Positions 8,850 to 18,237 of a stretch of 64,000 nt of DNA are shown here, in pieces. Within the stretch, counting starts at the first letter, position 1. Each line of letters begins with the position of its first letter. The notes below the pieces were generated by a model that saw only the letters and a program-made list of their open reading frames with translations, was not told the DNA's origin and ran no database searches. The translations under genes and the position numbers were made by a program. This DNA comes from an uncultured Clostridia bacterium (GTDB taxonomy: Bacteria > Bacillota > Clostridia > Oscillospirales > Ruminococcaceae): positions 1 to 64,000 of the forward strand of contig CANQOC010000007.1 in NCBI GenBank assembly GCA_947625375.1, in the 5' to 3' direction.

Positions 8850-10097
8850 ATGTTTGACTTTGAAACCGTCGGACTTCGCGCAAGGGAGGCTTCGAGAGTT
8901 CTCTCCGGCGCGGACACAAAGAAGAAGAATCTTGCGCTTAAATTCATCGCCGAGGAGCTTTTGGCGAAAAAGCGCGACATACTCGCGCAGAACCGCGCCG
9001 ATGTCAAGGCCGCCGAGGCAAAGGGCGTTAAAAGCTCGCTCGTCGACCGGCTTTATCTCAACGAAAAGCGGATTGAGGGGATTGCCGAGGGAGTGACGCA
9101 GGTTATTGCGCTCCCCGACCCCGTCGGGACAGTCGACAGCGGCGAGACCCGTCCGAACGGCCTTCGGGTCACTAAAATCCGCGTCCCGCTCGGAGTTGTC
9201 GGAATGATATACGAGTCCCGCCCGAACGTCACCGTCGACGCGGCGGTGCTCTGCTTAAAATCCGGCAACGCGGCTATTCTACGCGGCGGAAGCGACGCTC
9301 TCGGCACGAACACCGTGCTGACCGAAATAATGCGCTCCTGTCTTCTTAAGGCCGGACTCCCCGCCGACTGCGTCCAGCTTCTTTCGGACACCTCGCGCGA
9401 GGCGGCCAACGAGATGATGAAGGCGCACGGTCTGATTGACGTCCTGATTCCGAGGGGCGGCGCGGGACTTATCCGCTCCTGCGTCGAAAACGCGACGGTC
9501 CCCGTCATCGAGACCGGAGTCGGAAACTGTCACATATATGTCGACTCGGCTGCAAACCTTGAGATGGCGGTCGACATCATCGACAACGCAAAGACGTCAC
9601 GCCCCGGGGTCTGCAACGCCTGTGAGACGGTCCTTTTGCACCGCGACATCGCCGAGGAGATTCTTCCGAAGCTTAAAAAGCGCCTTGATGCGCACAATGT
9701 CGAGATTCGCGGCTGCGAAATCACCAAGATGATTCTCGGAAAGTGCGTCATCCCCGCGACCGAGGAGGACTGGGCGACCGAATATCTCGACTACATTCTC
9801 GCGGTAAAGGTCGTCGACAACATCTATGACGCCATCTCGCACATCAGAAAATACTCGACCGGGCACTCGGAGTGCATCGTCACCGACAGCCTGCCCGCCG
9901 CCGAGGAGTTCCAGAAACAGATTGACGCCGCCGCAGTCTATGTGAACGCGTCGACCCGCTTCACCGACGGGTTTGAGCTCGGTCTCGGCGCTGAAATCGG
10001 AATCTCGACCGCAAAGCTCCATGCGCGCGGCCCGATGGGACTCCGCGAGCTTACAACGGTAAAATATCTTATCAACGGAAACGGACAGGTCCGTTAA
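8850..10097 (+). CDS. proA: Glutamate-5-semialdehyde dehydrogenase (gamma-glutamyl phosphate reductase)
   Basis: 415 residues, standard length. The catalytic cysteine lies in SRPGVCNACETVLLH and the upstream GVVGMIYESRPNVTVD is a family block. It reduces glutamyl 5-phosphate to the semialdehyde with NADPH, channelling the product of ProB. The start follows AAAGGGGTG. Operon with proB and the repeat membrane protein downstream. Confidence 0.95.
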   Translation: MFDFETVGLRAREASRVLSGADTKKKNLALKFIAEELLAKKRDILAQNRADVKAAEAKGVKSSLVDRLYLNEKRIEGIAEGVTQVIALPDPVGTVDSGETRPNGLRVTKIRVPLGVVGMIYESRPNVTVDAAVLCLKSGNAAILRGGSDALGTNTVLTEIMRSCLLKAGLPADCVQLLSDTSREAANEMMKAHGLIDVLIPRGGAGLIRSCVENATVPVIETGVGNCHIYVDSAANLEMAVDIIDNAKTSRPGVCNACETVLLHRDIAEEILPKLKKRLDAHNVEIRGCEITKMILGKCVIPATEEDWATEYLDYILAVKVVDNIYDAISHIRKYSTGHSECIVTDSLPAAEEFQKQIDAAAVYVNASTRFTDGFELGLGAEIGISTAKLHARGPMGLRELTTVKYLINGNGQVR

Positions 10098-10111
10098 GAA
10101 GTGAGGAAACA

Positions 10112-11431
10112 ATGAGCAAGCATAAAAAGAAGCGCCGCGGAGGCGCGATAAATCCCGCTGAAGCGGAGACTGCGGTCATCGCCGGGGAGACGTCCGAAAA
10201 GGTCGTTGACGCGGTCGAAGAAAAGGCGGAAGACGCCGCCGCAGAAGTGACTGACGCCGTCAAAGAAAAGGCGGAAGACGTTGCCGCAGAAGCGACTGAC
10301 ACCGTCGAAGAAAAGGCGGAAGACGTTGCCGCAGAAGTGACTGACGCTGTCGGGGAAAAGGCGGAAGAAATCGCCGGAGAGGTGACTGACGCAGTCGAGG
10401 AAAAGGCGGAAGACGCCGCCGAAGTGACTGACACCGTCGGGGAAAAGACGGAAGACGCCGCCAAAGAAGTGACTGACGCCGTCGGGGAAAAGGCGGAAAA
10501 TGTTGCCGCAGAAGTGACTGACACCGTCGGGGAAAAGGTCGAAGAGAAGCCGAAGCGCAAGGAGCGGAGGCTTAAGAACCGCCATGCCGACGAGCACCGC
10601 GAGGAGCAGTCGGAGGAAGGCTTTGTCGAGCAAAAGCTCAGCGAGAGCGAAAAAAAGAGCCTCCACGAGCGGTTCAGGTTCGACTGGGAGCTTGAGGAAA
10701 ACATCATCGAGGCGCTCGACGAGGACGCCGCCGAGCTTGACGACACCGACGAAGAGGCCGAACCCGAGCCGATACAGTTCAAGAGCATCACATTCGCACA
10801 GGCGGCGCAGACCGTCTTCGGGCTGTTCCTGCTCATCTTCTCGATAATCGGCGTTACGGCGACGGCGTTCAAGATTTACGACGTTGTGCAGGAGCGCAAG
10901 GACAACACCGAGCGGCTTGAATACTTCGCCGACTTCGTCATGCCGCTTGTGGCGTGCGACTCGCCGACCTTTGACGGCGCTTCGTCGCTCAACGAGGACA
11001 TCGTTGTGACGGCGGCATGTTGGGACATCGTCTTCCACCCGTCGTCGTTCTATGAGAACGTCGGCGGAAGCTACAGCGTCTCTTATATCGACGTCGACAG
11101 AAGAATCGCGAAGCTGTTCGGCCCCGGTCTGACCTATACGCACAAGACCGTCGGCGACGTCGACCTGAGCTTTGAGTATGACGAGGAGACGGGAATGTAC
11201 ACAATTCCGGCGTATCCGCGCTCGCCCGCCTATTACCCCGAGGTCACCGAAATCAGCGAGACCGATGCGGGCACCGAAATCACAGTTTGCTACCATCTCC
11301 CGATAACAAACTGGATTGACTCAATCGACACCGTCGAAAAGACGATGATTTATACCCTCGTCCCGACCGAGACCGACTATAACGTCGTCGGAATCAGAAT
11401 CGGCGAAATCAACATGAGCGAGGCAAACTGA
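10112..11431 (+). CDS. Single-pass membrane protein with acidic 15-residue repeats
   Basis: 439 residues, unrecognised. A basic N-terminus (KHKKKRR) leads into eight near-identical units of about 15 residues (type VTDAVGEKAEDVAAE, residues 31-149), predicted as a charged helix. A charged linker follows, then one membrane helix (about 232-254, TVFGLFLLIFSIIGVTATAF), and an outside domain of about 170 residues. The topology suggests a cytoplasmic repeat rod tied to a surface domain. It starts 15 bases after proA, so it is probably co-transcribed with the proline genes and is followed by a terminator. Confidence 0.75.
   Translation: MSKHKKKRRGGAINPAEAETAVIAGETSEKVVDAVEEKAEDAAAEVTDAVKEKAEDVAAEATDTVEEKAEDVAAEVTDAVGEKAEEIAGEVTDAVEEKAEDAAEVTDTVGEKTEDAAKEVTDAVGEKAENVAAEVTDTVGEKVEEKPKRKERRLKNRHADEHREEQSEEGFVEQKLSESEKKSLHERFRFDWELEENIIEALDEDAAELDDTDEEAEPEPIQFKSITFAQAAQTVFGLFLLIFSIIGVTATAFKIYDVVQERKDNTERLEYFADFVMPLVACDSPTFDGASSLNEDIVVTAACWDIVFHPSSFYENVGGSYSVSYIDVDRRIAKLFGPGLTYTHKTVGDVDLSFEYDEETGMYTIPAYPRSPAYYPEVTEISETDAGTEITVCYHLPITNWIDSIDTVEKTMIYTLVPTETDYNVVGIRIGEINMSEAN
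10202..10558 (+). repeat. Tandem 45-bp coding repeat, eight units
   Basis: The DNA under the VTDAV-EKAEDVAAE units repeats every 45 bases; the fifth unit is 42. Units differ by scattered substitutions, a state expected of a tract that can gain or lose copies by slippage or recombination. Confidence 0.85.
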
Positions 11432-11446
11432 TAAATGGCATAAATC

Positions 11447-11483
11447 AACCGCCGCTTCCACTGCGAAGCGACGGTTTTGTTTT
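11447..11483 (+). terminator. Terminator after the proBA operon
   Basis: Stem AACCGCCGCTTC / GAAGCGACGGTT with one mismatch, followed by TTTTGTTTT. It sits between two convergent genes and may serve both. Confidence 0.8.
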
Positions 11484-11488
11484 ATATG

Positions 11489-11785
11489 TCAATCCGGCAG
11501 ATTTGAAATCTCAGAAAGCTCGGCGCGAAGCGACTCGTATTCGGCGAGGAGGTCGAAGACGGCGTCTTCGGAGAGGACTCCCCTCTTCAGACCTTGCGGG
11601 AGGAGTCCGGCGTCGTCGGCGCTGTGGTCCTCAATCCACTCGCCGCCGGTGTAATACCCGCGAAGCTCCCCGAAGTCGCCGAGGGAGCTTTTATATGCTT
11701 CGAGGGCGTCGGAGAGCGCGTCGAAGGCCGCCCTTGTGCGGTCAAGAATCGCCTCCATCTTCATAATCCGTTCAATTCTGTCCAT
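11489..11785 (-). CDS. DUF4298 domain protein
   Basis: 98 residues. The N-terminal helix (RIERIMKMEAILDRTRAAFD), the GYYTGGEWIEDH stretch and LPQGLKRGVLSEDAVFDLL match the DUF4298 family of small helical Bacillota proteins with no known role. AAGGTGA precedes the ATG. It starts 15 bases after the upstream ATPase-like gene and is probably in one transcript with it. Confidence 0.8.
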   Translation of the reverse strand: MDRIERIMKMEAILDRTRAAFDALSDALEAYKSSLGDFGELRGYYTGGEWIEDHSADDAGLLPQGLKRGVLSEDAVFDLLAEYESLRAELSEISNLPD

Positions 11786-11800
11786 TTTATCACCTTAACT

Positions 11801-13657
11801 TTATTTCCGTATGACCGCGGCACAGACCGCCGGCGGGATTATTCCGAAGACTGCTCCTGCGGCGAAGACCGCGGCACCCGCGCCGAGTCCCAAAAAGGCG
11901 CATGAAAGCGCGGTTCCGGCGCAAAGAAGCACGCGGTATACCGCAAGCGCGGCGGCGGAAATCTTTTCTGCGCGGTCGGATATCCTTGCGATTTCGGCGG
12001 CGCGCAGGACGTCGCGGACGTCGTTTCTGAGGAGTACGGCGTCGGCGGATTTTTTTGCGATATCGCTTCCCGACGCGAGCGCAAACGAGAAGTCGGCCGC
12101 CCGAAGCGCGGGTGCGTCGCTTATTCCGCCGCCTATCATCGCGGTCGGACGGCGCTTTTCAACCGTGTTAAGCTTTTCCTCCGGACTCAGTCCTCCGTAA
12201 AGCTCGGGGACCGAAAGTCCCGCTCCTTCGGGGAGGTCGGTGCCGCAGACGGCGGAGACGGCGATTCCGGCGTCAGAGAGGCTTTTGACTGCGGGATTTG
12301 CGGCGGGTTTGACGCTGTCCTCGAGGAAAATCAGTCCGACGGCGGTGTCTCCCGAAAATACCGCGCGGACGGTGTCGTCGGGTCCGCCGAAGTCCTCGGC
12401 GAGCGGCGCGGTGTCCTCGGGAAGTCCCGAGACGGCCGCCCTTATTCCGTCGACGATTCCGGTCACTCTCCCCGCCAAGATTTCGGGGGTGATGCAGGGC
12501 GGAACGTCGATTCCGAGCTGTCGGCAATGACCGGTGATTGCGACGCAGTCGGCGGAGGAATATTCGGCACAAAGCGCCGCCGCAAGCCGAATGACGCCGT
12601 TTTCTCCGCCCTCAAAGGTGACGGTCTTTTTCACCGAAAGGCGTCCGACCGTCGCCGCGCCTGTGACGCTTATGACCGCCGAAGTGCAGCCGGAGAGGCG
12701 TTCGAGCGCGGAAGGGTCGTTAAGCCTGATTCCGTCGCGGACGGTGCGCCGAGAGGCAAAGATGTCGGCAAAAGCGCGGGGAAGCGCCATCGCACACGGC
12801 GCAGCGGCAATCAATGCCGCTGAAAATACGAAGAAGCCGAGGTCGAACGACGCCGCAGCCGAGACCGCGACCGCGGCAATGAGTACAACCGCGAGGACAA
12901 TCAGTCCGGCAATGCGGGTGATTTTTTCGGTGAAGCAGTAAAAATCGCGCTTTTTTGCGGTTTTATATGACGCGCAGAGGCGTTTCAGGGCGCTTTCCCC
13001 CGACGCGCTGACGGTCAGATGACCGCTCAGATTGCGGCTTCCGGCGAAAACCGGGTCGCCCTCGCCCTTTAGGACCGGCGCGGCGCTGTCGGTGAAAATG
13101 CGCTCGTCGATGTCGGCACGGCCGGCCATGATTACGCCGTCGCAGGGGATGATTCCGCCCGGGCGCACCGAGACGACGTCGCCCTGCGAGACCGAATCGG
13201 CCGGAACCGTCATCTCGACGCCGTCGCGAAGAACCGTCGCGGACATCATTCCGAGCGCGTCGATTTCGGCTGACGCAGAGACAGGGGTTTTCGCCGTGAC
13301 GCAGAAATATCGCCCGAAAAGCGAGGCGGAAATCAGGCCGGAGCAGGGTGCGAAGAGCAGGCGCCCGGCGCCGCGGTGGGTAAAGATAATCATAAACATC
13401 TCATAGAGCGAGAAGAGGACGCCGGTGGCGACGGCAAGCGTCACGAAAAACTCCCAGCAGACGCGCCGGAGCTTCAGCGCCCCGAGACCGCGCAGGAGGA
13501 TTCGGCTTCCGAGGACGGCGCTGAGTGCCATTATTGCCGCCTGCACGGCCGCGCAGACGAACGGCACGCCGCCGAGGAACCCAGTCGCCGCCATCGCGCA
13601 CAGCGCCGCGCACGGGATTAGCGACAGCACCGCCGCAAATATTTCACGCTTTTTCAT
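11801..13657 (-). CDS. P-type ATPase homologue without catalytic residues
   Basis: 618 residues with the layout of a P1B metal ATPase: helices, actuator domain (about 130-220), helix pair, P/N domains, last helices. Every signature is altered. TGES is TDSA (189-192). The helix CPC is APC (286-288). The phosphorylated DKTGT is SVTGA (330-334), so the acceptor Asp is Ser. GDGIND is GGGISD (509-514). It cannot form the aspartyl-phosphate, so transport by the usual cycle is ruled out if the read is right. The frame is intact. The ATG at 13657 has AAAGGAG; upstream in-frame codons are not needed. Confidence 0.8.
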   Translation of the reverse strand: MKKREIFAAVLSLIPCAALCAMAATGFLGGVPFVCAAVQAAIMALSAVLGSRILLRGLGALKLRRVCWEFFVTLAVATGVLFSLYEMFMIIFTHRGAGRLLFAPCSGLISASLFGRYFCVTAKTPVSASAEIDALGMMSATVLRDGVEMTVPADSVSQGDVVSVRPGGIIPCDGVIMAGRADIDERIFTDSAAPVLKGEGDPVFAGSRNLSGHLTVSASGESALKRLCASYKTAKKRDFYCFTEKITRIAGLIVLAVVLIAAVAVSAAASFDLGFFVFSAALIAAAPCAMALPRAFADIFASRRTVRDGIRLNDPSALERLSGCTSAVISVTGAATVGRLSVKKTVTFEGGENGVIRLAAALCAEYSSADCVAITGHCRQLGIDVPPCITPEILAGRVTGIVDGIRAAVSGLPEDTAPLAEDFGGPDDTVRAVFSGDTAVGLIFLEDSVKPAANPAVKSLSDAGIAVSAVCGTDLPEGAGLSVPELYGGLSPEEKLNTVEKRRPTAMIGGGISDAPALRAADFSFALASGSDIAKKSADAVLLRNDVRDVLRAAEIARISDRAEKISAAALAVYRVLLCAGTALSCAFLGLGAGAAVFAAGAVFGIIPPAVCAAVIRK

Positions 13658-13688
13658 AACCCGACTCCTTTCGCGAGGGTATGGTACT

Positions 13689-13717
13689 ATTGTATACCGC
13701 GGGAGGAGGGATGTCAA
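13689..13717 (-). promoter_or_regulatory. Promoter of the ATPase-like gene
   Basis: Minus strand -35 TTGACA (13712-13717), 17-base spacer, -10 TACAAT (13689-13694), about 30 bases before the start codon. Confidence 0.65.
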
Positions 13718-13815
13718 GGCGGCAAATAAATAATGAGGGGATGGAAATGTGTTCATGCAGGTTTGATGATGTTTACTTTGGCGAATTATAACCCCCGGCA
13801 AAAGTCCGCTCCCAG

Positions 13816-13847
13816 TTGACAACAGGCGCCGACGGAGGAGGTATAAT
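13816..13847 (+). promoter_or_regulatory. Possible distal promoter of the dynamin cassette
   Basis: TTGACAACA and TATAAT lie in a block resembling the ones upstream of both metallophosphatase genes. The spacing is 20 from TTGACA, or 17 if ACAACA is the -35. It may alternatively be a ribosome site (GGAGGAGG) for a 46-codon reading frame starting at 13846; both cannot be true of one transcript. Confidence 0.35.
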
Positions 13848-13926
13848 GAAAGCACAGGTCAGGGATAAAGCAAGTGACGCCGCTGCTCCGGCTATGAAAA
13901 ATCTGTCGGAAAATGTGGTATTGATG

Positions 13927-13956
13927 TTGACACGAGGAGGGTTAATGAGCTATAAT
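13927..13956 (+). promoter_or_regulatory. Promoter of the dynamin-like cassette
   Basis: -35 TTGACA (13927-13932), 18-base spacer, -10 TATAAT (13951-13956), about 80 bases before the first GTPase gene. The rest of the 13658-14046 gap holds no gene I can support. Confidence 0.65.
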
Positions 13957-14046
13957 ATGAAGTATGAATTTGTCGAATTTTGTTGAATTTGCCATAGAAA
14001 ATCCAAAATCTGTAAGATTCAAAATCAAATTTCAGGAGTCAAAATC

Positions 14047-16158
14047 ATGAACAACATCGCGTTAAACAGTCCGATTTCTATCTCGGACATCGAAGCAATC
14101 GAGAGACATTGTCTCGAATTCTCAAACCAAGCCCAAAGGCTGACCGGCATAACCGGAATCGACTGGGAAAACTTTGAAAAAAACATCAAAGACTCTATCA
14201 GGAAGCTCGGAATCGCGACGCTTATGTTCCGAAAGAGGATTATCTGTGTATCGGGACTTCAGGGCGCCGGAAAGACAACTTTGATGAAGAACTTCTACGA
14301 AATCGAGGACGGGAACTTCCTCTGTCCGAATCTCGACAGAGGCGAGCGTATTCCGATTCTGTTTACCGAAGACGAGAAGGTGTCCTCCCCCGAAGCCTAC
14401 GCGATAATGATTAACTCCAACCGGGCCGGCGGTAACGACAGGGATGTCACCTATGAGAAAAGTCTTGAACCCGAGGAGATTCAGAAGTATTTAAAGGGCA
14501 CCTATGACGACGTCATGTATGTCGAATTCCGCATACCCAGTAAACGCATTTGCAACAGCGCGACCTCGTTCCTGCTTCTCCCGGGATACGAAAAGAAATC
14601 CGACTACTGGAACAGTCTGATTGACTTCGCGGTCTACTCGTCGGACGCGGCCGTATTTGTCTTCGACAGCAACAGCTATGCCCAAAAGTTCAATCAGGAA
14701 TACCTTGACAGGACTAAAAAGCTGTTCGGAAACAAAATTATTTATGTCGCTTCGCGTTCGGACACATCTCCCGACTACAACGCGTCATTCAAGGAGACCT
14801 GTCTTAAAGAGCTCGGAATCCCTGCGGATCAGGACGACAGGGTCGTCTGTGTCGGCGCATATTCCGACGACAGCAAGAATCGGGAGTGGATTAACAGCTT
14901 CCTGGGCGCAATAGAGAACCACATAGTCCTCGACAGCAATCCGCGCGATAAAAATAAGGACTATCTCAAGCGCGAGTTCAACAAGCTGAGATACGAAATT
15001 ATGAACGCGCATAAAATAATCAGCCAGCAGATTACGGTGACCGACCCTAAAACCAAGGACATCGAAAGCTATCTTAATAAATTTGACAAGGCCGTTAAGG
15101 AGCGCCGGAAAGATCTCGATAAACTGATTAGAGCAGAGTACGATAAGGCCAAGACAGACAGCATAAATAAACTCAGCGATGATTTTCCCGGTCCGATTCA
15201 AGGCCTCAAGCAAAAGATATTCGGCGTAACTCCTAAAGACCTTATCAAGCGAGAGGGACTTATCCTGAAATGCCTCGGCGTCGGAGTTATCGACGGCAAT
15301 AGGATTGTCGACAAGAATTATATTGTCGGCGGAACCGCTCTCGGAAATTCCGTAAACGGCTACCTTATGAACCGCGAGAAAAACCTTACCGAATCCCCCC
15401 TCCCTCCCGACGTCGTTATCCATCGGAACGAAATCGCCTCTTTAATGGAGTGCCCTTTAAAGGTAGATTCCGATAAATTGAAAGTGCTCACGGAAGATGC
15501 GAAACAGATGCTCCTTCCCTATAATCCCGCGGAGAGCCACAAATTGAAATCTCAGTACATTCAGGACGTCTTCGGGACAATCGCCGAGCTTGGCACCTAC
15601 TACTTCTGCTTCAAGACATATTACACGGTTGCCGAAAAGGTTCACATCAACGACGATTTCAAACCGAGTCAGCTTGCAAAAGCCAAGGACGATTTGAACA
15701 TCCGCGATGATATGATTGCGGGAATGACCCACTGCCAGAAATTTATGGCGGGAATTGCCGGCGTCCTCGGCATCGACCTTGCCAGCGACGGAGTTTTAGA
15801 TATGGGTCCCGCATTTGCCGAAGCGCTCGGTCTCAGTGCGGAGGCAGGGCCGTATGTCGCGGTAGCTATTGCCGCCGTTGTTGCCGCCGGAGCGGCAGTG
15901 GCGCTCGTAAAAGACGTCAACAAAATCCAGAGAGAGGATCTTATTGCTTGCAGAAACATAATCTGTGACATATACGACAAGCTCGCCGACAACGCCCTTG
16001 ACGGCTATGATATGTACATCGGTAAAATCAGGCAGAGAATAGAAGATAATATTACGAAAATTCTCGGAGTCGGCAAGGACGATGCCGTCAAGCTCAACGT
16101 CCAGAATGAACTGAACTATGTTTCGGAAAACATCTACCGGATTATATCCGAGCTGTAA
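14047..16158 (+). CDS. Dynamin-like large GTPase, first of a pair
   Basis: 703 residues. The P-loop is GLQGAGKTT (70-78). The G3 position reads LLPG (177-180) where dynamins have DxPG, and G4 reads ASRSD (235-239). After the G domain comes a long helical region, and near the end a hydrophobic run (about 601-620, YVAVAIAAVVAAGAAVALV) that could enter a membrane. This layout fits bacterial dynamin-like proteins that bind and reshape membranes. The changed G3 Asp suggests weak or altered hydrolysis. AGGAG precedes the ATG. Six bases separate it from the second GTPase gene, implying joint action. Family membership is inferred from motifs; weaker alternatives are other P-loop NTPases. Confidence 0.7.
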   Translation: MNNIALNSPISISDIEAIERHCLEFSNQAQRLTGITGIDWENFEKNIKDSIRKLGIATLMFRKRIICVSGLQGAGKTTLMKNFYEIEDGNFLCPNLDRGERIPILFTEDEKVSSPEAYAIMINSNRAGGNDRDVTYEKSLEPEEIQKYLKGTYDDVMYVEFRIPSKRICNSATSFLLLPGYEKKSDYWNSLIDFAVYSSDAAVFVFDSNSYAQKFNQEYLDRTKKLFGNKIIYVASRSDTSPDYNASFKETCLKELGIPADQDDRVVCVGAYSDDSKNREWINSFLGAIENHIVLDSNPRDKNKDYLKREFNKLRYEIMNAHKIISQQITVTDPKTKDIESYLNKFDKAVKERRKDLDKLIRAEYDKAKTDSINKLSDDFPGPIQGLKQKIFGVTPKDLIKREGLILKCLGVGVIDGNRIVDKNYIVGGTALGNSVNGYLMNREKNLTESPLPPDVVIHRNEIASLMECPLKVDSDKLKVLTEDAKQMLLPYNPAESHKLKSQYIQDVFGTIAELGTYYFCFKTYYTVAEKVHINDDFKPSQLAKAKDDLNIRDDMIAGMTHCQKFMAGIAGVLGIDLASDGVLDMGPAFAEALGLSAEAGPYVAVAIAAVVAAGAAVALVKDVNKIQREDLIACRNIICDIYDKLADNALDGYDMYIGKIRQRIEDNITKILGVGKDDAVKLNVQNELNYVSENIYRIISEL

Positions 16159-16164
16159 TGAATC

Positions 16165-18237
16165 ATGGACAGGGATTTATGGAAGAAAAACGCCTATAAC
16201 GCCCTTCTGAGGAGCCTTACGCTCTCGGACTATGACGACAGCTATGACGACTCCTCGGAAGAGCACCTTGTCGCGGTATACGGCAGGACGCAGGTGGGCA
16301 AGACTTCGACAATTCTGCGCATGATAAATCTTCGCGACGATAACGACTGTATTTCCGAGGTCAGCGAGGTTTTAAGGGCGGACAGAAAGACGGGAAACTC
16401 ATCGACCTCAACCGCTATAATTTATTCCATGTCGGAAGACGATGAAAAGTACGGCTTCGGTTATTCCGATAAAGAGGACGCAAGTCCCGAAAGACCGGAA
16501 TATTTAGATGCCGAGGAGATGAAAACCCGCCTTAAGGAAGTCAGGGAAAGCATCGAAAATTCGCCTTCAAGCTATATGGGAAGGCTCAATATCATGATTC
16601 CGAAAAAATGCTTCAGGACCGACGACTCCTCAGCGGGAATAAGAATCATCGACCTCCCGGGTTTTGGAAGCAAAGAGGAAAATGAACAGCAGCACGTCAG
16701 AAGCATTGTGGAATACTACATGAGGCTGGCGCCCATGTGCGTCATTATCTGTCTGGCAAATGAGGTTCAGTCCCTTACTACGATAGGCGACCCCTCCGAT
16801 GATGCACACGGGTTGGGAAGATGGTGGGAATATCCAGATATATATTCCGTCGTCCTCACCCGCGCCTACAGCGCGGATAGCATTAAAAAAGAAATTCGGA
16901 AATTCCTTGAGGATAAACCCGATGCAGAAGCGGCAGACCTCGCGGAATATGTCGAGCATTATTACCACGGCCTTCTCACCACTAAGGATAAATTCGGGGA
17001 GAATTTTAAGGTCAGGGTTTACCCGATTGAGGTCGGTGACTCTTTAATTAAACTGTCGGAAGCTTTCAGCGACGAGGAGTATTCCAAAATTAAAGGCGCC
17101 GTCAACGAGACTATTCGGCAGCTGAATGAACAGATTAAAAATTCTCGGAACGGCGACCGCCTTCTTCCGGCGCTTAAGAAACTCACTGAGCGGACTTCGG
17201 AATATGAAACCCGAATAGAAAACGAAATTGAAGACAAAAGAAAAAAGTCTGAAGAAAGAAAAGTTGTTTATGATAACCTTATATCGAAAAACGAGAAAAA
17301 GTTTAACGATATAAAGGAAAACATCGAAAAGGAGCAGTCTCTTATCGGTGAAATCAACGAAGTACTTTCCGAGCTCACCGAAAACGAGGATTATTTCGGA
17401 AAAGACGCGGTTAAAGCAGTCACTATTTCCAAAGGCGGGATGTCTTTTTTAGAGAAAGTAAACTGTTTTATTGCAGCGATTGCATCAAGCGCAAATTCTG
17501 CCGACAGATATTCGTTTTACACCGAGCTTACGAACATCATCGAAGAAAAAGGACTTTCTAAAAAGAATCATCTTAAGCACAAAAATCAAATCAAAGCAGA
17601 GATTCCCGGCCTAATCGAAGATAGGATTGGAGATTTTAAAAAATTCTGCGAAAATATTTCGGAAAGGGATATAGGCAGTCAAGAACTTCGGGGCAAGCTG
17701 AAAGATGCCGTCAAGTCGCTTGCGAGCAACGTGCGAGATGACATCTACAAATACGACTTAAACAACGCATTTCATGAAAAGTCTAAAGGGTTTCACCATT
17801 TTGACTTTGATGACTTAAGAAGCATCTGCGATAATATTGTTACATATGCGAACATGGCGTGCAACAAATATATTTTAAAGCTTAAAGATATCTTTGAAGC
17901 CGAAATTTCGGCATTGAAAGAAAGAATCGCCGCTTGTGAAAGTGAAGCCGAATCAGCAGAAAGATATAAGCAAGAAAATATTAAACAGCAAGATGAAATA
18001 GAAGCCGAGCTCGATAATATTCAGAGAGGAAAAGACGCTTTTGAAGAAATCAAGGTGCAAAATAAGAAAGCATTTGAGAAACGAATGTACTACATCGAAA
18101 GGGAATATAAAAAGCAGCACAACATGATTGTCAGGCAGATTAATCTTCCGCGCAGTTCGGAGGACAGGGTTGCGATGCTGCTGAATCTTGCGCTTCTTGA
18201 GGACGATTTCAGAAAATTCAAAGGAGGAAACATATGA
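16165..18237 (+). CDS. Dynamin-like large GTPase, second of a pair
   Basis: 690 residues. P-loop GRTQVGKTS (40-48), a Ser/Thr-rich switch region NSSTSTA (78-84), canonical G3 DLPGFG (163-168) and a probable G4 near LTRAYSAD (231-238). The rest is mainly helix with strong coiled-coil character at about 340-400 and 590-665; I see no membrane helix. Paired bacterial dynamins often act as hetero-oligomers, so this member may be the active GTPase and its neighbour the membrane-inserting partner (inference). The DNA, especially 17.2-18.2 kb, is clearly more A+T-rich than the flanking genes, a sign of transfer. The stop overlaps the next start (ATGA). Confidence 0.72.
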   Translation: MDRDLWKKNAYNALLRSLTLSDYDDSYDDSSEEHLVAVYGRTQVGKTSTILRMINLRDDNDCISEVSEVLRADRKTGNSSTSTAIIYSMSEDDEKYGFGYSDKEDASPERPEYLDAEEMKTRLKEVRESIENSPSSYMGRLNIMIPKKCFRTDDSSAGIRIIDLPGFGSKEENEQQHVRSIVEYYMRLAPMCVIICLANEVQSLTTIGDPSDDAHGLGRWWEYPDIYSVVLTRAYSADSIKKEIRKFLEDKPDAEAADLAEYVEHYYHGLLTTKDKFGENFKVRVYPIEVGDSLIKLSEAFSDEEYSKIKGAVNETIRQLNEQIKNSRNGDRLLPALKKLTERTSEYETRIENEIEDKRKKSEERKVVYDNLISKNEKKFNDIKENIEKEQSLIGEINEVLSELTENEDYFGKDAVKAVTISKGGMSFLEKVNCFIAAIASSANSADRYSFYTELTNIIEEKGLSKKNHLKHKNQIKAEIPGLIEDRIGDFKKFCENISERDIGSQELRGKLKDAVKSLASNVRDDIYKYDLNNAFHEKSKGFHHFDFDDLRSICDNIVTYANMACNKYILKLKDIFEAEISALKERIAACESEAESAERYKQENIKQQDEIEAELDNIQRGKDAFEEIKVQNKKAFEKRMYYIEREYKKQHNMIVRQINLPRSSEDRVAMLLNLALLEDDFRKFKGGNI

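Noticed and set aside
7425..8919. Long minus-strand frames opposite the dehydrogenase and proB
   Set aside because: Basic, Arg-rich shadow translations with no family match.
10094..11296. 400-codon minus-strand frame opposite the repeat membrane protein
   Set aside because: It is the antisense image of the 45-base repeats; the plus-strand frame has a proper ribosome site and sensible domains.
13846..13986. 46-codon reading frame with a strong GGAGGAGG site just before the first GTPase gene
   Set aside because: The same bases form a -10-like TATAAT, the peptide has no recognisable feature, and a promoter for the GTPases lies inside it. A leader peptide remains possible but is not supported.
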